Shown here piece by piece: positions 18,608 to 28,009 of a stretch of 64,000 nt of DNA. Origin of the DNA: Subtercola endophyticus (lineage in GTDB: Bacteria > Actinomycetota > Actinomycetes > Actinomycetales > Microbacteriaceae). Position 1 is the stretch's first letter, and each line of letters opens with the position of its first letter. The stretch spans positions 372,001-436,000 of the forward strand of contig NZ_CP087997.1 in the NCBI RefSeq assembly GCF_021044565.1, given 5' to 3'. Both the position numbers and the translations under genes were made by a program. The notes under the pieces were generated by a model. The model ran no database searches and was not told the origin of the DNA. It worked only from the letters and a program-made list of their open reading frames with translations.

Positions 18608-20434
18608 CTACGAGACCGAGCTGGCGGCCGCCACCTGCGTGATGCTGGCCAGGGGCAGGGTGCGTTCCACGCCGGCCTTCTGGTCGGTTCCGCGCATGCG
18701 GCCGCTCGCGACGCTGGTGGGCACCATCGGAAAGACGACCTCGGTGCCGTTGGGCATCGTGACGGTGACGAGAACGGTCGACTTGTTCTTCACGGCGGCG
18801 TCGAGTTGACGCACGAGCCACGCCTCTTCGGTGTCGGCGTTGCCCTGCACTCCGCTGCCGCGCAGACGATTGACGAGTTCCGCGACGGTGTGGGTGGGCT
18901 GCGCGGGTGCCGGAGGTGCCGGCTGCGACCGGGTGAGGGTGGTCGGATGCCCGGATTCGGCCTCGGCGATCACGGGGTAGCGGGCATCTACGAGCATCCA
19001 GTACACCGTCTCGAGCTCGAACCGGCTCACCAGTCGAAGCGGATTCACGAACACCAGCCCGAGCGAACTGAGACTCTGATCGACGGCCACGGTGTGCAGC
19101 AGCGAGCGGTCGTCAGAGCGAACGTAGCTGCCCGCCTGCTCACCCGACTCGGCCACGATGCGCCCGGCCCGAAGCAGACCGTAGCGCGCGCTCGATTCCG
19201 CGATGAGGTACTCGAGCGGCTGTGGAATGCCCGTGACCGAGATCTCTGCGAGAAAGGCGCGGATGCTCTCAGCCGAGTACCCCGCACCGAGCGCCTTCGC
19301 GATCGAGCCTGACGAGAAGCGGTACGACGAGGCGACCTGGTGGCTCTCGATCTGCGTCATGGCGCGCAGGGTGGCGTCGAGATCGGGGCGCAGCGGGCCG
19401 GGCGCGACCACGGTGAGGTCGTGCTGGAGATAAACCGTGCTGACCTCGGGCGGCAGTTCGTGCCGCATGGTCTGCACTGCGGCGGCTTCACCGTCGACGA
19501 GCAGCGCGTTGCCGGCGGCGCTGGTGCGATTCATGGCTGTCGTCGTGTCGGCGCCGGTGATGCCGAGGCGGTCGGCGTCGTCGAGCAGGTGGTTCGTCTC
19601 AGAGAGCAGCGCCTCGCCACCGGCTGGGTACAGCCAGCGGAGGTAGTCCACGACGTTCTGCGCCCAGTAGGAGTCGTTCATACCGCGCAGCACGCCTGCG
19701 ATCTCGGTCGGCAGCGCCTGCAGCCAGGCCGCGGCCAGTTGCCCCCACCGCTCGGCGAGCGGCAGCATCACCCAGCGCCGAGCGTGCGCGGTGGCGTGCC
19801 AGCTCAGCCCGTCGCGCTGCGCCAGACCGGCGAGCCGGGCGAGACGGATGATCGCATTCACATCGTCGGCCGCGAGCCCGGTGGCTGCCGACAGCCGCTT
19901 GGCGTCGGGAACTGCCACACCGCCTTTCGCGAGTTCGCGGGCGGGAGTCGTCTCCAGTGCGATCACGAGCTCGGTGACGGCGACGGTGGTAGCAAGGGCG
20001 CGTTCGGCGCTCACCCGATCGACGACGGCACGCTGCTCGGTCGACGAGGGCGCAGGCACCTCTGGTGCTGTGACGCTCGAAAGCTCTGCCACGCTCGGCA
20101 GGCCGAGGTTCGGCCACGAATCCAGCACGGCGACCACGGAATCGTAGGGAGTGACCTGTGCCTCGACATCGTGGGCGAGCATGAGGGCGACGGCCCCGGT
20201 CAGCGCACTCGAGGCGGTCGATACGGGAGTGTCACCGGCGGCAAGTGCGGCGAGGGTGGGACGGTCGAGTTTCGACAGGGCATCCTGAATCGAATCGGGC
20301 GTCAGCAGAGCATCGGCAAGATCGAAGAAGTCACGCAGGTCTCGCCGGGCCAGATGGCGCGCTGTTAGCAGCCAGACGAGAGCATCATCGCTCTCGAGCT
20401 GCAACCGGCCGGCCAGTGCGAGCGTGTCGCTCAT
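18608..20434 (-). CDS. Helicase-associated protein (Helicase_C_3, XPB partner)
   Basis: 608-residue helical protein with the Helicase_C_3 (PF13625-type) region around residues 330-480 (VYLQHDLTVVAPGPLRPDL, LDATLRAM, SYRFSSGSIAKALGAGYSAE, then IPQPLEYLIAESSARYG). No Walker motifs, so it is an accessory rather than an ATPase. The repeated pairing of this gene with XPB in actinobacteria suggests a complex (established co-occurrence; interaction inferred). The start overlaps the stop of the small membrane protein gene by four bases (ATGA). Confidence 0.85.
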   Translation of the reverse strand: MSDTLALAGRLQLESDDALVWLLTARHLARRDLRDFFDLADALLTPDSIQDALSKLDRPTLAALAAGDTPVSTASSALTGAVALMLAHDVEAQVTPYDSVVAVLDSWPNLGLPSVAELSSVTAPEVPAPSSTEQRAVVDRVSAERALATTVAVTELVIALETTPARELAKGGVAVPDAKRLSAATGLAADDVNAIIRLARLAGLAQRDGLSWHATAHARRWVMLPLAERWGQLAAAWLQALPTEIAGVLRGMNDSYWAQNVVDYLRWLYPAGGEALLSETNHLLDDADRLGITGADTTTAMNRTSAAGNALLVDGEAAAVQTMRHELPPEVSTVYLQHDLTVVAPGPLRPDLDATLRAMTQIESHQVASSYRFSSGSIAKALGAGYSAESIRAFLAEISVTGIPQPLEYLIAESSARYGLLRAGRIVAESGEQAGSYVRSDDRSLLHTVAVDQSLSSLGLVFVNPLRLVSRFELETVYWMLVDARYPVIAEAESGHPTTLTRSQPAPPAPAQPTHTVAELVNRLRGSGVQGNADTEEAWLVRQLDAAVKNKSTVLVTVTMPNGTEVVFPMVPTSVASGRMRGTDQKAGVERTLPLASITQVAAASSVS

Positions 20435-20679
20435 CCGTCGTTACGAGCCTCGCGGGATCGACGGATGGCGTACATGACGACGAGAACGACGATGAGCAAG
20501 ACTCCGATCGGCAGGCCGATGAGCGGAAAGATCAGAATCACGGGCAGCAGAGTGAAGTGGGCGAGCTGAGAGACGAACGCGGCGATCATGCACAGGATCG
20601 ACAGCCCGATGATGCTCGCGATCATGAACGTGAGCGATCGCTCCGCCCGGTGTATCACGGGTTTATTTGCATTGGTCAC
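20431..20679 (-). CDS. Small two-helix membrane protein, 82 aa
   Basis: Starts at GTG 20679 (VTNANKPVIHRAERS); the longer open frame would remove this natural start. Two hydrophobic segments (MIASIIGLSILCMIAAFV, then LLPVILIFPLIGLPIGVLLI) and a basic C-terminus (RRSREARNDG). It overlaps the next gene by four bases, so it is translated with the XPB-partner gene. Function unknown; homologues are sometimes mislabelled as ABC transporter ATPases. Confidence 0.8.
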   Translation of the reverse strand: MTNANKPVIHRAERSLTFMIASIIGLSILCMIAAFVSQLAHFTLLPVILIFPLIGLPIGVLLIVVLVVMYAIRRSREARNDG

Positions 20680-20770
20680 GACTCCAACAATACGGCCAGT
20701 GCGGTGAGCGAATAGGCTTACCTGTGGCCGAAGCGCTCTTTTTCGGCAAATCACTTGAGGAGATTCACAA

Positions 20771-21151
20771 ATGCCAACCGGCAAGGTCAAGTTCTACGAC
20801 GACGAGAAAGGCTTCGGCTTCATCAGTTCCGATGACGGCCAGGAGGTCTTTCTGCACGCGTCAGCCCTGCCCGCTGGGGCTACCGTCAAGGCGGGAACCA
20901 AACTGGAGTTCGGCATCGCCGACGGCAAGCGCGGCGTGCAGGCCCTTTCGGTGCGTGTACTCGAGGCGCCGCCCAGCATGGTCAAGCTGAGCCGCAAGCC
21001 TGCCGACGACATGGCGATCATCATCGAAGACCTGGTGAAGGTGCTCGACGGCATCGGCACGAACCTCAAGCGCGGTCGGTACCCCGAGGCGTCGCACAGT
21101 AGAAAGATCGCTGCGCTGCTTCGCAAGGTCGCCGACGAACTGGATGCGTAA
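20771..21151 (+). CDS. Cold-shock domain protein with C-terminal helical extension
   Basis: 126 residues. The first ~67 form a cold-shock domain (KGFGFISS as RNP1, EVFLHASAL as RNP2). The remaining ~60 (MVKLSRKPADDMAIIIEDLV, then KVLDGIGTNLKRGRYPE) are a helical tail typical of an actinobacterial subgroup. Ribosome site GAGGAG precedes the ATG. Its end overlaps the DUF3027 gene start by 8 nt. Confidence 0.92.
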   Translation: MPTGKVKFYDDEKGFGFISSDDGQEVFLHASALPAGATVKAGTKLEFGIADGKRGVQALSVRVLEAPPSMVKLSRKPADDMAIIIEDLVKVLDGIGTNLKRGRYPEASHSRKIAALLRKVADELDA

Positions 21152-22391
21152 GGGTTTGTCAGACGCTGGAGTTTTTGAAGACGGGTCTGCTGAGGCGAGT
21201 GTCGGGCCCGCAGCTGAGCCGAGTGTCGAGCCCGAGGCTGAGTTGCAGGCTGAGCGCGTCGCCGAGCCACGGGCCGAGGTGGTCGAAGAGGTTCTCGCTG
21301 TCGAGGCGGTGACCCTTGACGCGGAGTTCGTGGAGGTGGCGACCGAGCCGAGTTCGCAGCCCGAGACGGATTCGACCGGTCGCGACGCGGAGTCTCCCGC
21401 TGCTGACGTCGACGCGACCGCGCCCGAATCAGACGCGTACTCGCCCGAGACGGATTCGACCGCGGCCGACGCGGATTCGACCCAGCCCGACGCGGATTCG
21501 ACCGAGCCCGACGCGGATTCGACCGAGCCCGACGCGGATTCGGTCGTGCCCGAAGGCGACACGGAGTACGAGGTCGCCGAAGTCGTCGAACCCGACGGTT
21601 CGATCGCCGAGGTGGTCTACGAGGCCGACCCCGTGCTGCTCGCCGCCGTGGATCAGGCTCGCTCGGCGCTCGCCGAGGTGACCCCCGCCTCGTCGATCGG
21701 CGAGCTGATCGGGCACATCGTCGAGGGCGAGCACGTGCTCAGCCTGCTGTTCGAGTCGAAGCTTGCTGGGTATCCCGACTGGCACTGGACCGCGACCCTT
21801 TCGCGCACGGGTGCCGACGGCGATGGCGACGGCGAAGGCGGCGAGCCGAACGTGCTCGAGGTCGAACTGCTTCCGGGCGATGGTTCGATCCTCTCGCCGG
21901 CGTGGGTGCCGTGGGCCGACCGGGTGACGCCGGAGTCGCTCATCGACGACTCCGAGAACGAGTTCGCCGACGACGACGTGGATGACGACGTGGACGACGA
22001 CGCCGACGATGATGACGACGATGATGACGACGAATCCGACGACGCGCATGCGGACGACTCCGACGGCGACGATGACGACGACTCGGATGATGATGATGAC
22101 GACGACGACTCGGATGACGACGAAGACGAAGATGACGAAGGCGACGACGTCGCCCCGGAAGTCGTCGCAGCGTTAGCGCTGCGCCGCGACCGTGACGGAA
22201 TCGACATCGACACCATCGCCGAAGAGGGCCTCGACATCGACGGCCTCGACGAGGGCGAACTCGACAGCCAGCGCCTGATCGAAAAGCTCGACGACGCCGT
22301 CGGCCTCAGCGAGGAATCCCTAGCCGTACACCCCGACTTCGACGACACCCTCGAAGAAGACCCCGACGCCGAGGTAGACCGCACCTACTGA
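21144..22391 (+). CDS. DUF3027 protein with poly-aspartate segment
   Basis: 415 residues. The conserved DUF3027 core lies in the middle (GYPDWHWTATLSR, then VLEVELLPGDGSILSPAWV, PWADRV). Before it is a Glu/Ser/Pro region with a 21-bp tandem repeat encoding DSTEPDA (three to four copies, nt 21467-21540). After it is a roughly 70-residue almost pure Asp/Ser/Glu tract (nt 21965-22145). Very acidic and probably disordered. It is translationally coupled to the cold-shock gene by an 8-nt overlap, suggesting RNA- or ribosome-associated work (inference). Confidence 0.88.
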   Translation: MRKGLSDAGVFEDGSAEASVGPAAEPSVEPEAELQAERVAEPRAEVVEEVLAVEAVTLDAEFVEVATEPSSQPETDSTGRDAESPAADVDATAPESDAYSPETDSTAADADSTQPDADSTEPDADSTEPDADSVVPEGDTEYEVAEVVEPDGSIAEVVYEADPVLLAAVDQARSALAEVTPASSIGELIGHIVEGEHVLSLLFESKLAGYPDWHWTATLSRTGADGDGDGEGGEPNVLEVELLPGDGSILSPAWVPWADRVTPESLIDDSENEFADDDVDDDVDDDADDDDDDDDDESDDAHADDSDGDDDDDSDDDDDDDDSDDDEDEDDEGDDVAPEVVAALALRRDRDGIDIDTIAEEGLDIDGLDEGELDSQRLIEKLDDAVGLSEESLAVHPDFDDTLEEDPDAEVDRTY

Positions 22392-22425
22392 CCTGCCCCC
22401 CCTCCCCCTTCCTCCCTCCACGGCG

Positions 22426-22483
22426 TCGAGTTTGCGAAAAGTGCCCCAAATCTCAGATTTTGGGGCACTTTTCGCAAACTCGA
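22426..22483. terminator. Long palindrome between convergent genes, family member B
   Basis: Perfect 25-bp arms at 22426-22450 and 22459-22483 (TCGAGTTTGCGAAAAG outer part). Located between convergent DUF3027 and serC. Related in sequence to the hairpin at 39893-39947. Confidence 0.85.
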
Positions 22484-22514
22484 TTGCGCAGGTGGGGGAG
22501 AGGAGAGGGAGGGG

Positions 22515-23657
<1,143 letters not shown>

Positions 23658-23756
23658 CTACCCGCTTCTCGGGAGTGTCATACTGCGAAGTGCCGTAGCA
23701 ACCATGCGGAACACTAGGCTTGTCAACTACGTGCGCAACAAAGCAGGGAGCGGCCG

Positions 23757-24449
23757 TTGGCGGATTTGATCGACACCACCGAGATGTACCTCCGAACGAT
23801 TCTGGAGCTCGAAGAGGAGAACATCACACCCCTGCGCGCCCGCATCTCAGAGCGCCTCGGTCACTCGGGCCCCACCGTGTCGCAGACCGTCGGTCGTATG
23901 GAACGCGACGGTCTCGTCGTGGTCTCGACCGACCGTCATCTCGAACTCACCGTGCCGGGTCGTCGTAAGGCCGTTCACGTGATGCGCAAGCATCGGCTGG
24001 CCGAACGTCTCTTGAGCGACGTGATCGGTCTGGACTGGGAGTACGTGCACGAAGAAGCATGCCGCTGGGAGCATGTGATGAGCGAGCAGGTCGAGCGTCG
24101 CATTCTCGACATGCTCGACCACCCCACCGAGTCTCCTTACGGCAACCCGATTCCGGGGCTCGAGGAACTAGGCGACACCGAGGCGATTCCCTTCACTCGC
24201 GGCGTTGTGAACATCGTGACGCTGGTGCACGGCGCCGTCGGGCCGCAGACCAAGATCATCCGCCGGCTGGGCGAGCCCGCGCAGGTCGATCCCGAGCTGC
24301 TGCTTCAGCTGAAGCAGTCGGGCGTCGTGCCCGGCAACAGTGCCGCCTTCTCGTCGGCTGGTTCCTACGTTCTCGTCGAGGTCGAGGGCTTCACGCAGGG
24401 CCTCGAGCTGCCCAACGAGGTCGCTTCGCACATCTTCGTCGGCATATAG
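23757..24449 (+). CDS. ideR: Iron-dependent transcriptional repressor (DtxR/IdeR family)
   Basis: 230 residues starting at TTG 23757 after ribosome site GGGAGCGG. The N-terminal winged helix (DTTEMYLRTILELEEENITP, ERLGHSGPTVSQTVGRMERD) and dimer/metal region (MRKHRLAERLL, EEACRWEHVMSEQVERRI, SPYGNPIPG) match IdeR/DtxR closely, and the C-terminal SH3-like domain is present. Metal ligands His, Glu, Cys and His are visible in HEEACRWEH and the helix before it. A predicted operator lies in front of the ZIP transporter at 32304. Confidence 0.95.
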   Translation: MADLIDTTEMYLRTILELEEENITPLRARISERLGHSGPTVSQTVGRMERDGLVVVSTDRHLELTVPGRRKAVHVMRKHRLAERLLSDVIGLDWEYVHEEACRWEHVMSEQVERRILDMLDHPTESPYGNPIPGLEELGDTEAIPFTRGVVNIVTLVHGAVGPQTKIIRRLGEPAQVDPELLLQLKQSGVVPGNSAAFSSAGSYVLVEVEGFTQGLELPNEVASHIFVGI

Positions 24450-24555
24450 ACCACCCTTCGCAGCGATACCCCTATTCGGGGGGCGTGTGACCCCACATTT
24501 AGTGGGCGGATGCTTCGCAGACCACAACCAATTGTTAAAAAGCGCGACAATCTCC

Positions 24556-24571
24556 GTTACCAATTTGTTGC
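24556..24571 (+). promoter_or_regulatory. GTTAC-N6-GTTGC direct repeat upstream of NlpC gene 1
   Basis: Two pentamers 11 bp apart lie just upstream of the -35 of the 24764 promoter. The same layout recurs at 25887 and 27755. It resembles the GTAAC/GTCAC repeats described for MtrA in other actinobacteria (inference). Confidence 0.35.
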
Positions 24572-24587
24572 AAAAGGGTGTTTCAGG

Positions 24588-24616
24588 GTGACAAACCACG
24601 ATGCCTCCCGTATTCT
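24588..24616 (+). promoter_or_regulatory. Promoter for NlpC/P60 gene 1
   Basis: -35 GTGACA (24588-24593), 17-nt spacer, -10 TATTCT (24611-24616). The same -35, spacer length and -10 recur before the gene at 25965. It gives a leader of about 140 nt containing a hairpin (AGAGGCG/CGCCTCT near 24630-24655). Confidence 0.6.
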
Positions 24617-24763
24617 CTAACAAGTCCGAGAGGCGGGAAATCGCCTCTACGAAGCAATATCAAGACACTGACAAACCTGACCGGCCCGCATCCTTACCCA
24701 GTGCGACCCGCCGTTCGGGGTGGCACGATTTCGTTGCCGCACACCGTGCCGGAGGAATACATT

Positions 24764-25846
24764 TTGCCCTTTTCGAGCGAAACGCCCGACTCACCCGAGT
24801 CGCAGCCCAACCCGAAAACCCCAGACAGTGCCACCACCCCGGTACACCCGACCCGGCGATCGCTTCGCGAGGCTCAGGACCGAAGCGAAGCGCAGGCGCC
24901 CAGCACTGCTGCTGTAGCGACCAATGCCGCGATCGAGACGGGCCCGGCAGCGATTGCGGCCAGCGTCGCCGCTGAGTCTGCATCCGTCGCAGTGACCAGC
25001 TCCGCTGTCGAGCTGAAGAAGGCCGCTCCCGTCGCCGTCGCCCCGACCGCTGTGGCCTCCGCCGCGAAGCCGCTAACAGCCGCGAAGCGGGTAGCAACGG
25101 TGCCGCCGGTCGCGACCAAACCGCGATTCAAGCGCCCGACCAAGCGCGGCATCATCAGCACGGTCGTCATGACCGCCGCCGCCGCGCTCGTGGCCACTAT
25201 GGCGATTCCCGCCTACGCCTTCTCCACCAACGGCGCGTTCGACCCCAGCACCTCGACGCAGTCGATCCTCACGGGCCAGCAGACGCTCGAGGTCGACGCC
25301 TCTGCCGCCAACGCGACCGTGGGCCGCGACAACTACCAGGCGCCCACCAAAGACGAGCTGGCTGCACAGCAGCAAGCCGCCGCGGCTGCCGCGGCAGCGG
25401 CCGCCGCCCAGGCTGCAGCGCTGAAGGTCACCGCCGTCGTGTCTGCTGCCTCCAGCGGGGCCTCGGCGGCCGTCGTCGATAACGCTCCGGTTCAGCCCTA
25501 CGACGGCAATGCCGTGGTTGCGTACGCCAAGCAGTTCGTCGGCGTCGTGCCTTACGGCAACGGCAACAGCCCCGACACCAGCTTCAGCTGCGACGGCCTC
25601 GTGCAGTACGTGATGAAGCACTTCGGCATCAACCTGCCGCGCACCGTCAGCAACCAGGCCGCCATGGGTGTACGCATCCCCGCTTCCGAGGCCCAGCCTG
25701 GAGACGTGATGATCTACCCCATCGGTCACACCGAGATCTACGCCGGCAACGGCATGGCCGTCACGGCGCCCGACTGGGGTCGCATGGTCGAGTTCGACCC
25801 GGTGTGGGGCAGCTACTACTTCGTGCGGTACTACCCGAACTCATAA
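24764..25846 (+). CDS. Secreted NlpC/P60 peptidoglycan hydrolase 1
   Basis: 360 residues from TTG 24764, chosen because GGAGGA sits 7 nt upstream. The order is a long Ala-rich cytoplasmic or signal-proximal part with an RRSLREAQDRSEAQ motif, a membrane/signal helix ending in AIPAYAFSTNGAFDPS, an Ala/Gln-rich linker, then NlpC/P60 (~250-358). The catalytic Cys is in SFSCDGLVQYV and His in PIGHTEIYAG. It should cleave peptide stems of peptidoglycan outside the cell. First of three consecutive related genes. Confidence 0.88.
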   Translation: MPFSSETPDSPESQPNPKTPDSATTPVHPTRRSLREAQDRSEAQAPSTAAVATNAAIETGPAAIAASVAAESASVAVTSSAVELKKAAPVAVAPTAVASAAKPLTAAKRVATVPPVATKPRFKRPTKRGIISTVVMTAAAALVATMAIPAYAFSTNGAFDPSTSTQSILTGQQTLEVDASAANATVGRDNYQAPTKDELAAQQQAAAAAAAAAAAQAAALKVTAVVSAASSGASAAVVDNAPVQPYDGNAVVAYAKQFVGVVPYGNGNSPDTSFSCDGLVQYVMKHFGINLPRTVSNQAAMGVRIPASEAQPGDVMIYPIGHTEIYAGNGMAVTAPDWGRMVEFDPVWGSYYFVRYYPNS

Positions 25847-25886
25847 CCCGCCGAGGTTGATTCGAGCCGCCGGGATGGGCGGCGCC

Positions 25887-25902
25887 GTTACGCGAATGTG
25901 AC
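25887..25902 (+). promoter_or_regulatory. GTTAC-N6-GTGAC repeat at NlpC gene 2 promoter
   Basis: Same 5-6-5 layout as at 24556; here it overlaps the -35 hexamer. Confidence 0.35.
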
Positions 25903-25926
25903 AAATGATGAAAGCTCGCGTATTCT
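25898..25926 (+). promoter_or_regulatory. Promoter for NlpC/P60 gene 2
   Basis: -35 GTGACA (25898-25903), 17-nt spacer, -10 TATTCT (25921-25926). The hexamers and spacer length are identical to those at 24588. Confidence 0.6.
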
Positions 25927-25964
25927 ATTGATGTGCCTTTCTTCGGCACACGAAAGAAGACGTT

Positions 25965-26717
25965 TTGCTTACACCACCCCGTCTCGCCCGTCGCGGAGTC
26001 GTCAGCGCCATTGTCGTCGCAGCCGTAGGGGCGCTCGTTGCAACCATGGCGTTGCCGGCGTTCGCCTTCTCGACGGCAGGCGCATTCGACCCCGGCAGCT
26101 CCGGTCGTGCACTCGCCACCGGTCAGCAGTCGCTGCAGATCGGTGCGAATGCCGCCGCAGCGCCCGTCAGCCGCGATGACTACCTCGCCCCTACAAGAGA
26201 AGAGCTCGCCGCCGCCAAGGCCAAGGCGGCCGCCGAAGCAGCGGCCGCGGCAGCAGCGGCTGCTGCGCAGGCCGCAGCGCTTCGGGTAGCGACGGTCGCG
26301 AGCGCCGCCACGACTGGTGCGAGCACCCCCGTTGCCGTCGACCCGCCTTCGGGCCCGTACAGCGGTCAGGCCGTCGTCGACTATGCGATGCAATTCGTCG
26401 GCAAGGTGCCGTACGGTGCGGGCGCCAGCCCCGACACGAGTTTCGGGTGCGATGGACTCACGCAATATGTATTCGGACAGTTCGGCATCTCACTGCCGCG
26501 CACCGTGAGCAGACAGGCGGCCTTGGGTACTCGAATCGCTCCCGAAGACGCGCAACCGGGCGATCTCATGATCTACCCGATCGGGCACGTCGGCATCTAC
26601 GCGGGCCCCGATCCGACGACGGGTCGCCAGATGATGATTCATTCGCCCGACTGGGGCCGATACGTCGAATACGACCCAGTGTGGGGCAGCTACTACTTTG
26701 TAAGGCTGGGCATCTGA
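25965..26717 (+). CDS. Secreted NlpC/P60 peptidoglycan hydrolase 2
   Basis: 250 residues from TTG 25965 (ribosome site GAAAGAAG). A shortened paralogue of the previous gene: signal helix (RRGVVSAIVVAAVGALVATM, then ALPAFAFSTAGAFDPG), Ala-rich linker, and a C-terminal NlpC/P60 domain. The catalytic Cys is in SFGCDGLTQYV and His in PIGHVGIYAG. The DWGRYVEYDPVWGSYYFVR ending is nearly identical between the two. Tandem duplication is evident. Extracellular peptidoglycan endopeptidase. Confidence 0.9.
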   Translation: MLTPPRLARRGVVSAIVVAAVGALVATMALPAFAFSTAGAFDPGSSGRALATGQQSLQIGANAAAAPVSRDDYLAPTREELAAAKAKAAAEAAAAAAAAAAQAAALRVATVASAATTGASTPVAVDPPSGPYSGQAVVDYAMQFVGKVPYGAGASPDTSFGCDGLTQYVFGQFGISLPRTVSRQAALGTRIAPEDAQPGDLMIYPIGHVGIYAGPDPTTGRQMMIHSPDWGRYVEYDPVWGSYYFVRLGI

Positions 26718-26856
26718 CGTTCCGTGCGTTTACTGCGGAGCCGAACCTACGACTAGGCATATGGGCGTGTTGATGAGAAACTGAGTGCTTGATCAGTTCT
26801 CCTCCTTCCCCCTTCGGTCAATGCCCTAACGGCCATCGCCCTCTCGACGGTGACGC

Positions 26857-27702
26857 GTGAAAGCTCCGTCGAGGCGCCTGGCCCAGGTGCTCGTCATGAC
26901 CGCCGCCGTGGGGCTCATCGCCACGATGGCGATTCCGGCCTACGCGTTCAGCACGAGCGGGGCGTTCGATCCGTCGATGCAGGAGGCGATCGGCGGCGCG
27001 CAGTCGGTGACGAGCGATGAGCTTCAGTCCGCGCCGCAAGTGAGTCGCGACGCTTACGATGCGACAACCGAGGCTGAGCTCGCCGCCCAGAAGGCAGCGG
27101 CCGCAGCTGCCGCGGCTGCAGCTGCACAGGCCGCTCTGCTCAAGCTGTCTTCGAGCAGCGCCGTCACTGCTTCGACGTACCCGTCGACCGTCTCGCCCGA
27201 GGTTCAGGCGCTGGCGCAGCAGATCATGGCGGCGGTGGGCACAGGCCAGCTCGTCGGCTCGAGGCCCGACCACATCAAAGAGATCAACTACCTCGCGCAA
27301 GGCCAGGTCGTGCCGAACTGCGGCGTTGATTACCGCATTCTGCAGACCATCAAGGTGGCGCTCGACAACTTCAGCAAGGTCGGAGTGAGTGACATCAACA
27401 GGGCGTGCACGGGGCAGCTCGAGGGTGCCGGATCCATCTCTCCGCACAACCGCAACGGCGGCGGGCACGCGGTCGACTTCTACATTCTGAACGGGCACAG
27501 CCTGACCGGCGGCGACTCCGACTCCATGAAGCTGTTGCGAATACTCGACCCGCTGGTGCCGCCCAACTCCAATGTGGGCCAGAGCGAATGCCGGTCATCC
27601 GGTTCGGGCTTCGTGAACCTCTCCGAGTTCAACGACTCGTGTTCGCATCTGCACATCGACTTCATCAGCGCGCGGGGCGCTTCACTGCTGCCCGAGCAGT
27701 GA
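26857..27702 (+). CDS. Secreted protein with putative M15-like HxxxD/HxH domain
   Basis: 281 residues from GTG 26857, the only usable start since an in-frame stop lies two codons upstream. The N-terminus repeats the signal module of the two preceding genes (MTAAVGLIATMAIPAYAFS, then TSGAFDPS) and the Ala-rich linker. The C-terminus is different: NCGVDYRILQTIKVALDNF, GVSDINRACTGQ, NGGGHAVDFYI, and CSHLHIDF near the end. The spaced His, Asp and His-X-His resemble zinc D,D/L,D-carboxypeptidases of family M15 (inference). The same domain ends the gene at 30390. Confidence 0.75.
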   Translation: MKAPSRRLAQVLVMTAAVGLIATMAIPAYAFSTSGAFDPSMQEAIGGAQSVTSDELQSAPQVSRDAYDATTEAELAAQKAAAAAAAAAAAQAALLKLSSSSAVTASTYPSTVSPEVQALAQQIMAAVGTGQLVGSRPDHIKEINYLAQGQVVPNCGVDYRILQTIKVALDNFSKVGVSDINRACTGQLEGAGSISPHNRNGGGHAVDFYILNGHSLTGGDSDSMKLLRILDPLVPPNSNVGQSECRSSGSGFVNLSEFNDSCSHLHIDFISARGASLLPEQ

Positions 27703-27754
27703 GGTCGGCGCGGCACTCAGTGCGCGGCGACCGGATGCCCGGGCAGGGCCCTTT

Positions 27755-27770
27755 GTGAACAATCGGTTAC
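27755..27770 (+). promoter_or_regulatory. GTGAA-N6-GTTAC repeat upstream of the leader ORF
   Basis: Third occurrence of the 5-6-5 pentamer layout, about 45 bp before a possible -35 (TTGTTT 27813-27818) and -10 (GATATT 27835-27840). Confidence 0.3.
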
Positions 27771-27864
27771 AGCTTGCCGAAACTCCCGCCCGGAAAATAT
27801 GCGCACGCAACTTTGTTTGTTAGCCTGATGCCCTGATATTCATCGAAGTGCCCAAGGAGAGCTT

Positions 27865-27978
27865 GTGATCGAGCCAGGCAGCATCCCCACCAGGGGTGAG
27901 CGCCTGCTTCGCGCGCGAATACTCACCGGCATGCATTCGCATCGGATACACACCGTTCGCACCTTTGTGCGTGCGTGA
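27865..27978 (+). CDS. Small Arg/His-rich ORF (37 aa), leader-peptide-like
   Basis: GTG start with an excellent ribosome site (AAGGAGAG, about 5 nt away). The peptide starts VIEPGSIPTRGERLLRARI and ends TVRTFVRA; 9 of 37 residues are Arg and 3 His. Its stop codon overlaps the first base of a strong intrinsic terminator stem. The arrangement suggests either a stand-alone small protein or a transcription-attenuation leader, although no gene follows within the expected distance other than the HNH gene at 28109. Too short for family assignment. Confidence 0.5.
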   Translation: MIEPGSIPTRGERLLRARILTGMHSHRIHTVRTFVRA

Positions 27979-28009
27979 AGGCGTTGTCATTGTGACAACG
28001 CCTTTTTTT
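27978..28009 (+). terminator. Strong intrinsic terminator
   Basis: AAGGCGTTGTCA (27978-27989), TTG loop, TGACAACGCCTT (27993-28004), running into seven T. The stem begins at the stop codon of the 37-aa ORF. Confidence 0.92.

Noticed and set aside
17837..19312. 491-codon plus-strand frame opposite the XPB helicase region
   Set aside because: Shadow of two well-supported minus-strand genes; His/Arg-rich composition and no motif.
24617..24763. c-di-AMP (ydaO-type) riboswitch in the leader of NlpC gene 1
   Set aside because: Such switches precede NlpC genes in some actinobacteria, but I could not fit the conserved core; only a simple hairpin is visible.
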